Part shown: positions 1-7,186 of the stretch, piece after piece | Position numbering within the stretch: the first letter of the stretch is position 1 | How the letters are laid out: each line of letters starts with the position of its first letter | Position numbers and translations under genes: made by a program | Notes under the pieces: model-generated | Told to the model about the DNA's origin: nothing | Seen by the model: only the letters and a program-made list of their open reading frames with translations | Database searches by the model: none | Assembly (NCBI GenBank): GCA_003516955.1 | Contig: DPBN01000217.1 | Location: forward strand, 1-18,499 | DNA from: Armatimonadota bacterium | GTDB taxonomy: Bacteria > Armatimonadota > Fimbriimonadia > Fimbriimonadales > Fimbriimonadaceae | Direction: 5' to 3' | DNA length: 18,499 nucleotides

Positions 1-168
1 GTGCTCGACTGGAGGCCGGACGCGGCAGGGGAGTCCGGCCCTCCGCGCCACCACCGCATCGCGCCGGACGAGGTCGCGAGGCTTCTGCTCGAGGCGGGCT
101 TCCGCGAGCCCGGAGTCTCGCTCCGCGACGAGGACACCTATCTGGTGACGGCCGCGAAGCCCGCCTGA
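1..168 (+). CDS. C-terminal fragment of a class I SAM-dependent methyltransferase
   Basis: An open frame enters from the left edge and stops with TGA at 166-168, giving 55 visible residues. The peptide begins VLDWRPDAAGESGPPRHHRI and continues with APDEVARLLLEAGF. That arrangement (a strand ending in DW+P, then GPP...HR, a helix and EAGF) is typical of the last part of UbiE/methyltransferase-11-type enzymes, where the GPP-HR loop precedes the final helix. The SAM-binding motifs lie outside the window, so the substrate cannot be inferred. The GTG at position 1 is probably an internal Val codon, since the family is 180-220 residues long. The gene converges on tldD with about 21 bases between the stops. 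Family assignment is moderately sure; function is unknown. Confidence 0.6.
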   Translation: MLDWRPDAAGESGPPRHHRIAPDEVARLLLEAGFREPGVSLRDEDTYLVTAAKPA

Positions 169-189
169 CCGGCGCCGCCGAGCAGCCGA

Positions 190-1647
190 CTAGGAGCCCT
201 CGCCCCGGCCGACCTCGATCCCGCGGAAGCGGCTCGTCGACGAGTAGTGCGACATGAAGCCCACCTGGCCGGGCTGGCCCTTGCCGCAGTTCAGCACGCC
301 GATCGCGCGCCAATCCTCGGGCCCGCACACCGCGTCGCAGGCGTTCCAGAACTCGGGGGTGTTGCTGCGGTACACCACGTCGCGCAGCACGGCCACCTTT
401 CGGCCGTCCTTGATCCTCCAGAACATGTCGCCGCCGAACTGGAAGTTGAGCCTGCGCTGGTCGATGCTCCACGTTCCGGCGCCCTCGATGTAGATGCCGT
501 CGTTGGTGTCGGCGATGAGGTCCTCGGGGCTGCCCGAGCCCGGAAGCAGGCCGATGTTCGGGATACGAACGATCGGAGCGCTGTGCCAGCCGTCGGCGCG
601 GTTGGTGCCGTGCGAGCGCTTGGCGCCGATCTTCGGGGCGACCTCCCGGCTGGTGCCGTAATCGACGAGCACTCCCTCGCGGATGACGTCCCACTTCTGG
701 CCCTCGACCCCGTCGTCGTCGGCGCCAGTGCTGGCCAGGAACTCGGGCGTCACGTTGTCCGCGACGACGTTCACGATGCGGCTGCCGTACTGGAACTTGC
801 CGAGCTTGTCGACGGTGGCGAACGACGTGCCGGCGTAGTCGGCCTCGTAGCCCAGCACCCGGTCCAGCTCGGTGGCGTGTCCGATCGACTCATGGATCGT
901 AAGGTGCAGGTGCTCGGGGTCCAGGATCAGATCCATCCGGCCGACGGGCGCGGGCTCCGCCGTCAGCTTCATGCGCGCCTCGCGGGCCACGCGCTCGGCG
1001 TTGGCCGGGAAGTCCGCGGCCACGATGTGCTCCCACCCGGCGAGCCGGCCGTAGGCGTGGTAGCTCCTGGACTGGCGCTGGCCCTCGCCCACGGCGTGCG
1101 CCATGATCACGCCCTCGGTGATCATCCGGTCCCGCTCGATGTCCGACCCCTCGGTGTTCAGATAGACCTGCTCCTGCCGGATGGCCCGGACGTAGCCGAT
1201 GGCGAGCCGGATGTCGGGCATGCGCCGCATCGTCTCCGTCGCCCGCAGCAGCAGGCCGGTCTTCTCGTCGATGGGCACCTCGAACGGGTCGATCGCGCGC
1301 GGCGAGCGCCAGCGGATCGTGTGGGGCGGCTCCTCGGCGAGCACCACGTCCTCCGTCTTGGCCATCGCGCTGGCCTTGGCGATCGCAAGGGCCTGCAGGG
1401 CCGTGGCGCGCACCGAGTCGGGCGTGAGCACCGCGGTGCTGGCGAAGCCCCAGGCGCCGTTGGCCAGGCACCGCACTCCGATGCCGGCCGTGGCGTTGTC
1501 GGACACCGACTGGATGCGCTCGTTGCGCGCGTACACCACCTGGTTGCGGGCGGCGATCAGCCGAACGTCGGCGAACTGCACCGAGCCACGGACGGTCTCG
1601 AGGGCCAGACGCGCCAGGTCCTTCCAAGCGGAATCGACGGATTGCAT
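190..1647 (-). CDS. tldD: TldD/PmbA-family metallopeptidase
   Basis: Predicted zinc metallopeptidase of the TldD type. In E. coli, TldD pairs with TldE (PmbA) to cleave unfolded peptides, including microcin B17 precursor and CcdA. The 485-residue product has the family length. It shows the HExxxH zinc motif as HESIGH at residues 252-257, inside the longer stretch LTIHESIGHATELDR. A late Cys at about 454 in LNCGKGQPGQ matches the third zinc ligand of TldD, and the region VEGQKWDVIREGVLVDYGTSRE is typical of the domain. An upstream in-frame start at 1698 would add 17 residues. ATG at 1647 is preferred because AGGAGG lies 11 bases before it and the longer N-terminus has no family-like sequence. 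There is no PmbA partner in the window, so it acts alone or with a distant paralogue. It diverges from the kor operon. Confidence 0.85.
   Translation of the reverse strand: MQSVDSAWKDLARLALETVRGSVQFADVRLIAARNQVVYARNERIQSVSDNATAGIGVRCLANGAWGFASTAVLTPDSVRATALQALAIAKASAMAKTEDVVLAEEPPHTIRWRSPRAIDPFEVPIDEKTGLLLRATETMRRMPDIRLAIGYVRAIRQEQVYLNTEGSDIERDRMITEGVIMAHAVGEGQRQSRSYHAYGRLAGWEHIVAADFPANAERVAREARMKLTAEPAPVGRMDLILDPEHLHLTIHESIGHATELDRVLGYEADYAGTSFATVDKLGKFQYGSRIVNVVADNVTPEFLASTGADDDGVEGQKWDVIREGVLVDYGTSREVAPKIGAKRSHGTNRADGWHSAPIVRIPNIGLLPGSGSPEDLIADTNDGIYIEGAGTWSIDQRRLNFQFGGDMFWRIKDGRKVAVLRDVVYRSNTPEFWNACDAVCGPEDWRAIGVLNCGKGQPGQVGFMSHYSSTSRFRGIEVGRGEGS
298..317. repeat. 20-base exact direct repeat, copy A (inside tldD)
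   Basis: The sequence GCCGATCGCGCGCCAATCCT occurs here and again at 1721-1740 in the same orientation. Here, on the minus strand, it encodes part of EDWRAIG near the TldD C-terminus. Flanking bases differ on both sides of the two copies, so the identity is exactly 20 bases. Confidence 0.7.
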
Positions 1648-1720
1648 GGGTTGAGGAACCTCCTGCCCCAGTTTGACAAGGTTCGCGCGCCATCGCAAGG
1701 GGACCGGCCGCGCCGATCTT

Positions 1721-1740
1721 GCCGATCGCGCGCCAATCCT
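1721..1740. repeat. 20-base exact direct repeat, copy B (intergenic)
   Basis: Identical over 20 bases to 298-317 inside tldD, same orientation. Here it is non-coding and sits upstream of both tldD and korD. It could be a relic of local duplication, a regulatory site that happens to recur in the gene, or chance in GC-rich sequence. Confidence 0.7.
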
Positions 1741-1774
1741 GAACCCACCGATGGTCCTTTGCCCCTCTTCAGGA

Positions 1775-1780
1775 TAGACT
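1775..1780 (+). promoter_or_regulatory. Candidate -10 box for the kor operon
   Basis: TAGACT matches TATAAT at four of six positions, including the first T, second A and last T. It sits in AGGATAGACTAGGC, an AT-richer island about 50 bases before the korD start. The 10-mer GATAGACTAG also lies upstream of the PEP-CTERM gene near 14557-14566. No convincing -35 element is visible at 17 bases (the hexamer there is TGGTCC), so this is tentative. Confidence 0.3.
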
Positions 1781-1829
1781 AGGCTGATCGTCCCAGCGGT
1801 CCGGTCCCGCCGGGCCCGTGGAGTCGCCC

Positions 1830-2066
1830 ATGGCCGAAGAGTCCGACCAGCGCCCGTTGCCGGAGATTCGCGTGCACAAGCCTTGGTGCAAGTCGTGCGG
1901 CATCTGTGCCGACCTGTGCCCCAGGAACGTTCTGCTCATGGAGGGCGGTTACCCCGTCGTGATGCGGTTGGAGGCCTGCACCGCCTGCGGAATCTGCGAG
2001 GTTCACTGCCCTGACTTCGCCATCACCGTCACCAAGCCGAAGTCCCACGGAGGCGCCCAGCCGTGA
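1830..2066 (+). CDS. korD: 2-oxoacid:ferredoxin oxidoreductase delta subunit (2x4Fe-4S ferredoxin)
   Basis: Small 78-residue ferredoxin-like subunit expected to pass electrons from the catalytic subunits to ferredoxin. Two complete Cys clusters are visible: CKSCGICADLCP at about residues 20-31 and CTACGICEVHCP near 50-61. Each is CxxCxxCxxxCP, giving two 4Fe-4S centres. ATG at 1830 is chosen because GGAG (1820-1823) lies 6 bases upstream; a GTG at 1818 in the same frame would overlap that site. The stop overlaps the korA GTG in GTGA, indicating translational coupling. The order D-A-B-C is a usual arrangement for the four-subunit 2-oxoglutarate (KGOR/KorDABC) type. The precise oxoacid cannot be fixed from sequence alone. 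Confidence 0.88.
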   Translation: MAEESDQRPLPEIRVHKPWCKSCGICADLCPRNVLLMEGGYPVVMRLEACTACGICEVHCPDFAITVTKPKSHGGAQP

Positions 2067-3232
2067 CGCGCAGCAGCCGACCCCTCACCGACCCGAGCAA
2101 GAGGCGCCCGCCGCGGATGCTGTCCGGCAACGAGGCCTGCGCGCTGGCCGCCATCGACGCCGGGATGCGGTTCTACGCCGGCTACCCCATCACGCCCTCC
2201 TCCGAGATCGCCGAGCACCTGGCCAACTGGCTGCCGCGGATGGGCGGCGTGTTCATCGCCATGGAGGACGAGATCGCGTCGATGGGCGCGATCATCGGCG
2301 CGAGCCTCACGGGAACCAAGGCCATGACCGCCACCAGCGGCCCGGGCTTCAGCCTGATGCAGGAGAACATCGGCTACGCGAGCATGGCCGAGGTGCCCGT
2401 GGTCGTGGTGAACGTGATGCGCGGCGGGCCGAGCACGGGGCTGCCGACCTCCCCGGCGCAGGGCGACGTGATGCAGGCCCGATGGGGCACGCACGGCGAC
2501 CACCCGGTGATCGCCCTCACGCCGTACAGCGTGGAGGAGACCTACGAGGCCACCGTGCGGGCCTTCAACCTCTCGGAGCAGTACCGCGTGCCCGTGATCC
2601 TGCTGCTGGACGAGGTGATCGCGCACGTCAACGAGAAGGTGGCGCTGCCCGAGCGGGAAGCTCTGCGCATCGTGGAGCGTCCCCAGCCCGAGGTCCCGCC
2701 GGAGCAGTACCTGCCCTTTGTGGACACCCCCACCGGCGTGCCTCCCATGGCGCCGTTCGGCACGGGGTACCGCTACCACGTGACGGGCCTCGCCCACGAC
2801 GAGACCGGGTTCCAGACGAACGACCCGAAGGTGATCGACGCCCAGCTGAGGAGGCTGCACCGCAAGCTCGAGCTCGGCCGGCACGACATTGTGGAGGTCG
2901 ACGAGTTCCTTCTCGAGGACGCCGAGATCGGCGTGTTCGCCTACGGCTCGTCGGCACGCTCGGCGCGCAGGGCCATCCGCCTGGCGCGGGAGAAGGGGAT
3001 CCGCGCCGGCATGCTGCGGCCCAAGACCATGTGGCCGTTCCCGGACGAGGAGGTGCGGGCTTGGACCAAGCGCCTCAAAGCCTGGCTCGTTCCGGAGATG
3101 AACCTGGGTCAGGCGGCGCACGAGGTGGAGTGGGCGGTGGCAGGTGCCGTTCCCGTGCGCAGGCTCGGCCGTGTGGACGGCAACCTCTTCCACCCCAACG
3201 ACATCCTGGCGGCGATCGAGGAGCTGGCGTGA
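2063..3232 (+). CDS. korA: 2-oxoacid:ferredoxin oxidoreductase alpha subunit
   Basis: Alpha subunit of a ferredoxin-dependent 2-oxoacid oxidoreductase, most likely 2-oxoglutarate to succinyl-CoA. It carries the pyrimidine-binding half of the thiamine diphosphate site and the transketolase C-terminal-like domain. The 389-residue product shows YPITPSSEIAE (41-51), the TSGPGFSLMQE loop (91-101) and GGPSTGLPTSPAQGD (121-135), all hallmarks of KorA/VorB proteins. The C-terminal part (about 293-328) has AYGSSARSARRAI and LRPKTMWPFP. The GTG start at 2063 follows GGAGG (2049-2053) at 9 bases and overlaps the korD stop by four bases. Its own stop overlaps the korB ATG by one base (TGATG). Assignment to 2-oxoglutarate rather than branched-chain oxoacids is by overall similarity only. 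Confidence 0.9.
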   Translation: MTRSSRPLTDPSKRRPPRMLSGNEACALAAIDAGMRFYAGYPITPSSEIAEHLANWLPRMGGVFIAMEDEIASMGAIIGASLTGTKAMTATSGPGFSLMQENIGYASMAEVPVVVVNVMRGGPSTGLPTSPAQGDVMQARWGTHGDHPVIALTPYSVEETYEATVRAFNLSEQYRVPVILLLDEVIAHVNEKVALPEREALRIVERPQPEVPPEQYLPFVDTPTGVPPMAPFGTGYRYHVTGLAHDETGFQTNDPKVIDAQLRRLHRKLELGRHDIVEVDEFLLEDAEIGVFAYGSSARSARRAIRLAREKGIRAGMLRPKTMWPFPDEEVRAWTKRLKAWLVPEMNLGQAAHEVEWAVAGAVPVRRLGRVDGNLFHPNDILAAIEELA

Positions 3233-4056
3233 TGTTCGACTACCAATCCTATCTGCGGCTGAACCACTTTCCGCTGATCTGGTGCCCCGGCTGCGGCAAC
3301 GGCGTGGTCATGAAGTCGATGCTCCGCGCGATCGACAACCTGCGCCTGCCGCGCGACCAGGTGTGCGTCGTGTCCGGCATCGGCTGCTCCAGCCGGCTCT
3401 CCGGGTACCTGGACTTCAACACCGTGCACACGACGCACGGCAGGGCGCTGACCTTCGCCACAGGCATCAAGATGGCCAAGCCGGAGCTGACGGTGATCGT
3501 GGTGACCGGAGACGGCGACTGCACGGCGATCGGCGGCAACCACTTCATCCACGCCGCCCGGCGCAACATCGACCTGACCGTGATCCTGATCAACAACCTG
3601 ATCTACGGCATGACGGGCGGGCAGCACTCGCCCACCACCCCCTCGGGCAGCCGTGCGTCCACGGCTCCGTTCGGCAACAGCGAGAACACGTTCAACGTGA
3701 GCGGGCTCGCGATCGCCGCCGGCGCCTCGTTCGTCGCTAGGAGCACGACCTACCACGCCCAGCAGTGCGACAAGCTGATCGAGAAGGGCATCCAGACGCC
3801 AGGGTTTGCGCTGATCGAGATCATGGCCGCCTGCCCGACCTCCTTCGGACGGGCCAACAAGGCCGGCAGCCCCGCCGACATGATGCTGTGGCAACGCGAC
3901 CACGCGGTCACGCCCCAGCGCGCCGAGAAGATGTCGCCCGAAGAGCTCCAGGACAAGTTCACCATCGGCGTGCTCGCCGAAACCTCGCGGCCGGAATGCA
4001 GGGCCGAATACCAGAAGCTCATCGACCGGCTCCGCGAGCAGGAGGCCAAGGCGTGA
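3232..4056 (+). CDS. korB: 2-oxoacid:ferredoxin oxidoreductase beta subunit (TPP-binding)
   Basis: Beta subunit holding the diphosphate half of the thiamine diphosphate site and one 4Fe-4S cluster. In the 274-residue product, WCPGCGNG (17-24), GIGCSSR (49-55) and the later ACP (Cys201) supply four Cys residues placed like the cluster ligands of PFOR/KorB beta chains (C18, C21, C52, C201). The TPP/Mg motif is GDGD at 93-96 followed by NN at 121-122 in ILINNLIYGMTGGQ. THGRALTFATGIK (68-80) is also characteristic. The ATG overlaps the last base of korA, so korA and korB are probably translated in a coupled, stoichiometric way. Its stop overlaps the GTG start of the gamma subunit. Confidence 0.92.
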   Translation: MFDYQSYLRLNHFPLIWCPGCGNGVVMKSMLRAIDNLRLPRDQVCVVSGIGCSSRLSGYLDFNTVHTTHGRALTFATGIKMAKPELTVIVVTGDGDCTAIGGNHFIHAARRNIDLTVILINNLIYGMTGGQHSPTTPSGSRASTAPFGNSENTFNVSGLAIAAGASFVARSTTYHAQQCDKLIEKGIQTPGFALIEIMAACPTSFGRANKAGSPADMMLWQRDHAVTPQRAEKMSPEELQDKFTIGVLAETSRPECRAEYQKLIDRLREQEAKA

Positions 4057-4595
4057 AGTACGAGGTGCGCCTGAGCGGAGAGGGCGGCCAGGGACTCATC
4101 CTGGCGGGCAAGATCCTGGCCGAGGCCGCGGCCATCCACGCCGGCCTCAACGCCACCCAGAGCCAGTCGTACGGGCCGGAGGCCCGCGGCGGAGCGAGCC
4201 GATCGGAGGTGATCCTGTCGGACGGCGAGATCGATTACCCCAAGGCGACCGAGGTGGACCTGATGGTGGCCCTCACCCAGCAGTCCTACGACACCTACCG
4301 CGCCGACGTCAAGCGGGGCGGCGTCGTGATCGTCGACTCGGAAGCCGTCGAGCGCCTCGGGGAGACCTGGTACCGCGTGATCGCCCAACCCATCTTCCGG
4401 CTCTCCGAGGAGAACTTCGGCCGGATCCTGTTCGGCAACATGATCGCCCTGGGCCTGGTGGCGGGCGCCTCGGGCATCGTTCCCAAGGAGGCCGTGGAGG
4501 CCGCGCTCGTGAACCGGGTGCCCAAGGGAACGGAGGAGAGAAACCTCGCCGCGTTCCGTCTCGGCTACGGACTGACGCAACCCCAGACCGGCTGA
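4053..4595 (+). CDS. korC: 2-oxoacid:ferredoxin oxidoreductase gamma subunit
   Basis: Gamma subunit (pyruvate/ketoisovalerate oxidoreductase catalytic-domain fold) of the Kor complex, thought to help bind CoA and stabilise the assembly. The 180-residue product starts KYEVRLSGEGGQGLILAGK, the standard gamma-chain opening with its glycine-rich loop at about 8-15. It continues with SYGPEARGGASRSEVILSDG, another family hallmark, at about 47-66. The GTG start at 4053 lies 7 bases after GGAGG (4041-4045) and overlaps the korB stop as GTGA. It is the last gene of the coupled korDABC block. A 7-bp hairpin covers its stop codon, and 76 bases separate it from menG. Confidence 0.9.
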   Translation: MKYEVRLSGEGGQGLILAGKILAEAAAIHAGLNATQSQSYGPEARGGASRSEVILSDGEIDYPKATEVDLMVALTQQSYDTYRADVKRGGVVIVDSEAVERLGETWYRVIAQPIFRLSEENFGRILFGNMIALGLVAGASGIVPKEAVEAALVNRVPKGTEERNLAAFRLGYGLTQPQTG

Positions 4596-4612
4596 CGGCT
4601 CCTCCCAGCCGG
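4588..4612 (+). terminator. Hairpin at the end of the kor operon, possible weak terminator
   Basis: CCGGCTG (4588-4594) pairs perfectly with CAGCCGG (4606-4612) across an 11-base loop, and the left arm overlaps the korC stop. No T-run follows, so it is not a canonical intrinsic terminator. It may mark the 3' end, slow polymerase or stabilise the kor message. Read-through into menG is plausible. Confidence 0.3.
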
Positions 4613-4671
4613 CGTAGGACAAGCCAGGTGCCTCTCCCCTTGCGAAGGTATCCTCGTTGAGGAACAGGTTC

Positions 4672-5394
4672 ATGGGTCTGGACGGATTGCAGCGCGCCCC
4701 TTGGGAAGCCGAGGGCGCGGCCAAGAGAAGGGTGGTGCGCGATCTTTTCGCGTCGATCGCCCCCCGCTACGACCTGATGAACACGCTCATGAGCCTGGCC
4801 AGGCACCGGCGCTGGCGGGCGCAGGCGGTGGCGAGGCTGGGCCTGCGCGGCGGCGAGACGGTGCTCGACGTCTGCTGCGGTACCGGCGACTTCATGGCCC
4901 CACTGGCGAAGGCCGTCGGACCTACGGGCAGGGTGGCCGGCGCCGACTTCTGCCCGCCGATGCTCGAGCGCGCCCGGGCCAAAGACTTCGCGAACCTGAC
5001 TGTGGCGGACGCCTGCCGACTCCCCTATCGCAACGCGGCTTTCGACGCGGCGACGGTCGGGTGGGGGCTGCGCAACGTGCCGGACCTCGGGGCGGCGCTG
5101 GCCGAGATCGTCCGAGTGCTGAAACCCGGCGGACGGTTCGTTTCCGTCGACACGGCCCAGCCCCGGTCCGCGATCGGTCGGTGGGTTTCGGCGCTGGCGT
5201 TCCGGCGGCTCGTGCCACTGATGGGCGCGCTGTTCGGCCACGGCCGGGAGTACGCCTACCTGCCCGAAAGCACCGAGCGCTTTCTGAGCCCCGAGGCGCT
5301 CGCGGAGGAGTTCCGAAGAGCCGGATTTCGGGACGTCTGGATCGAGCGCAGGATGCTGGGCCACGTGGCCCTGGTTGGAGGTTCCAAGCCATGA
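4672..5394 (+). CDS. menG: Demethylmenaquinone methyltransferase (UbiE/MenG)
   Basis: Predicted SAM-dependent C-methyltransferase for the last step of menaquinone (or ubiquinone) synthesis. The 240-residue product has the UbiE/MenG opening VRDLFASIAPRYDLMNTLMS (22-41). SAM motif I is VLDVCCGTGDF (64-74). The family signature region is FDAATVGWGLRNVPD (124-138), and VLKPGGR follows at about 153-159. An in-frame TTG at 4657 would add five residues, but ATG at 4672 is preferred: GAGG at 4659-4662 lies 9 bases before it and the TTG has no site of its own. The stop overlaps the ATG of the polyprenyl synthase (ATGA), as in the Bacillus menG-hepT arrangement. Menaquinone is the more likely product from that linkage, but this is inference. 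Confidence 0.88.
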   Translation: MGLDGLQRAPWEAEGAAKRRVVRDLFASIAPRYDLMNTLMSLARHRRWRAQAVARLGLRGGETVLDVCCGTGDFMAPLAKAVGPTGRVAGADFCPPMLERARAKDFANLTVADACRLPYRNAAFDAATVGWGLRNVPDLGAALAEIVRVLKPGGRFVSVDTAQPRSAIGRWVSALAFRRLVPLMGALFGHGREYAYLPESTERFLSPEALAEEFRRAGFRDVWIERRMLGHVALVGGSKP

Positions 5395-6389
5395 GCGCGT
5401 TTCTGAAGGGTCCGCTGCCCCAGCACCTGGTCGACGAGATCGGCCAAGAGCTCCGATGCGTGGAGGAGGCGCTCGCCCAGGAGGTCCGCTCCCAGGTTCC
5501 GCTGGTCAGCGAGGTCGGGTTGCACACGCTCCGCGCCGGCGGAAAGAGGATGCGGCCCGCGTTCGTCGCCCTCGCGGCGAGGGGGACCGGGCTGCCGTTC
5601 GACCCTGCCCGCGCTCGCAAGATCGGCGCGGCCGTGGAGCTGATCCACATGGCCACCCTGATCCACGACGACGTGGTGGACCACGCCGGGTTGCGGAGGG
5701 GCGTGCAGACCGCCAACGCGCTCTTCGGCAACACGGCGAGCATCCTGGCCGGCGACGTGCTGCTCGCCAAGGCGATGCGCATCTTCGCCGAGGACGGCGA
5801 CCCGAAGATCATCCACACGATGTCGGTTGCCGTCGCCGAGCTGGCCGAGGGCGAGGTTGCCGAGCTTTCCGCCCGCAACGTGTTCGACCTGAGCCTGCCC
5901 GAGTATCTGGAGATCGTCCGGCTCAAGACGGCGTCGTTCATCCGAGGCTGCTGCACCGCAGGCGCGCTGATCGCAGGCGCCCCGCAGGAGACGGTGGAAG
6001 CGCTCGCCCGCTACGGCGAGGCCGTGGGCATCGCCTTCCAGATCGTCGACGACCTGCTGGACTACCGGGGCGACAAGGCCAAGACCGGCAAGCCCGTCGC
6101 CACCGACTTCCGCGAGGGCTGCGCCACGCTGCCGCTCATCCTGCTCCGCGACCGCCTTTCCGACGGCGAGCGCGACGTGGCGCGGCGCAAGTTCGGCAAC
6201 GGCGTCTCGGACGACGAGGTGCGGATGCTGTGCAACTGGATGGAGTCGCGCGGCTGCTTCGACGAGACGGTGAGGACCGCCCAGGAGTACGTCGCCCGGG
6301 CCGTGGGCGCCCTGGAACGGTTGCCCAAGTCGGACGGCGCGGACCTGCTGAGGACCCTGGCCCGGATGGTGCTGGAGCGGGAGTCTTGA
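5391..6389 (+). CDS. Long-chain polyprenyl diphosphate synthase (heptaprenyl/octaprenyl type)
   Basis: Trans-isoprenyl diphosphate synthase that elongates allylic diphosphates with isopentenyl diphosphate to make the quinone side chain. In the 332-residue product GGKRMRP (50-56) binds substrate. The first Asp-rich motif is DDVVD (93-97) in ELIHMATLIHDDVVDHAGLR, and the second is DDLLD (220-224) in FQIVDDLLDYRGD. The residues four and five before the first motif are Thr89 and Ala88. Small residues there leave the chain-length pocket open, which favours products longer than C20. ATG at 5391 follows GGAGG (5377-5381) at 9 bases and overlaps the menG stop. The downstream HAD gene begins inside its stop codon. 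The exact chain length (C30-C50) cannot be read from sequence, so no gene symbol is given. Confidence 0.88.
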   Translation: MSAFLKGPLPQHLVDEIGQELRCVEEALAQEVRSQVPLVSEVGLHTLRAGGKRMRPAFVALAARGTGLPFDPARARKIGAAVELIHMATLIHDDVVDHAGLRRGVQTANALFGNTASILAGDVLLAKAMRIFAEDGDPKIIHTMSVAVAELAEGEVAELSARNVFDLSLPEYLEIVRLKTASFIRGCCTAGALIAGAPQETVEALARYGEAVGIAFQIVDDLLDYRGDKAKTGKPVATDFREGCATLPLILLRDRLSDGERDVARRKFGNGVSDDEVRMLCNWMESRGCFDETVRTAQEYVARAVGALERLPKSDGADLLRTLARMVLERES

Positions 6390-7177
6390 GGCGCTATCCG
6401 CTGTACATCTTCGACCTAGACGGCACGCTCTATCGCGGCGATGAGGCGATCCCCCACGCGGCGGACACGGTGCGCCGGCTGGTCGAGGAAGGCAGCGCGG
6501 TCCGGTACTTCACGAACAACTCGGGCCAGACTCGAGAGTTCTTCGCGCGGAAGCTGCAGACGATGGGCTTCCCTTGCGAGCCCGGCATGGTGTACAGCAC
6601 GGCCACGGGCGTGGCGGCGCTGTGCCGCGAGCGGGGCGTGGACCGCGTGTTCTGCGTCGGCGAGCCGGGACTGGTCCAAACGCTTCGGGAGGCGGCCGTG
6701 GAGGTGGTCAATGCCGACGCGAAGGGCCGCGTGTGGCCGTGCGGCGAGGCCTCTGCGGTCGTGGTCGGCATCTGCAGGTCGTTCACCTACGCCCTGCTCG
6801 ACGCCGCGCTGCAGTGCCTGCTCAAGGGCGCCTCGTACTGGGCCACCAACACCGACGCGACCTACCCGCTCGAGGGCGGCAGGCTGGAGCCGGGGGCGGG
6901 AAGCCTGGTGGCCGCCGTGTCGACCTGCGCCGGTAGGGGTCCGGACCTCGTCGTCGGCAAGCCCAGCCCCTGGATCGTGCGGCAGATCCTCGAGGAAACG
7001 GGCGTCGCGCCGCAGGATGCACTTTTGGTGGGAGACCGCCCGGAGACCGACCTGGCCTGCGGGCGGACGCTCGGATGCCCGACCTGCCTGGTGCTGACGG
7101 GCGTCACGCGCCAAGCGCCGCCGGATCAGGCCTTTTGCGAGGATCTCCGCGGGCTGTTGGACCCGACCTTGCGGTAG
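6386..7177 (+). CDS. HAD-IIA family phosphatase (NagD-like)
   Basis: Haloacid-dehalogenase-superfamily phosphatase of subfamily IIA (NagD, p-nitrophenyl phosphatase, phosphoglycolate phosphatase relatives). In the 263-residue product motif I is FDLDGTLYRG with nucleophile Asp10 and acid Asp12. Motif II is FTNNSGQTRE with TNNS at 43-46. The motif III Lys is K192 in VVGKPSPWI, and motif IV is VGDRPETDLACG with Asp217 and Asp222. A cap domain lies between about 75 and 185. No ATG or GTG fits. The TTG at 6386 overlaps the preceding TGA and has GGAG (6374-6377) 8 bases upstream, which indicates coupling to the polyprenyl synthase. Substrate is unknown. The position suggests either isoprenoid/quinone phosphate turnover or simple operon hitch-hiking. 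Confidence 0.85.
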   Translation: MRRYPLYIFDLDGTLYRGDEAIPHAADTVRRLVEEGSAVRYFTNNSGQTREFFARKLQTMGFPCEPGMVYSTATGVAALCRERGVDRVFCVGEPGLVQTLREAAVEVVNADAKGRVWPCGEASAVVVGICRSFTYALLDAALQCLLKGASYWATNTDATYPLEGGRLEPGAGSLVAAVSTCAGRGPDLVVGKPSPWIVRQILEETGVAPQDALLVGDRPETDLACGRTLGCPTCLVLTGVTRQAPPDQAFCEDLRGLLDPTLR

Positions 7178-7186
7178 GGTTGGTCC

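Larger units (their letters stand above)
1648..1829. other. Divergent intergenic region between tldD and the kor operon
   Basis: This 182-base non-coding stretch must hold the promoters for both tldD (leftward) and the kor operon (rightward). It contains the tldD Shine-Dalgarno (AGGAGG, minus strand, 1659-1664), a -10-like TAGACT at 1775-1780 pointing right, and copy B of a 20-base repeat at 1721-1740. A similar shorter string (CGCGCGCCATC) lies at about 1684-1694. I see no RNA gene and no clear operator palindrome. Confidence 0.6.

Noticed and set aside
1648..1670. Small hairpins GGTT-GAGG-AACC / GAGG-AA-CCTC over the tldD ribosome site
   Set aside because: Stems are only four pairs and one loop is two bases. 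This is too weak to claim a regulatory RNA structure.
247..1782. A 511-codon plus-strand frame opposite tldD
   Set aside because: It is antisense to tldD, which has an intact zinc motif and family length. The translated product shows no recognisable domain.
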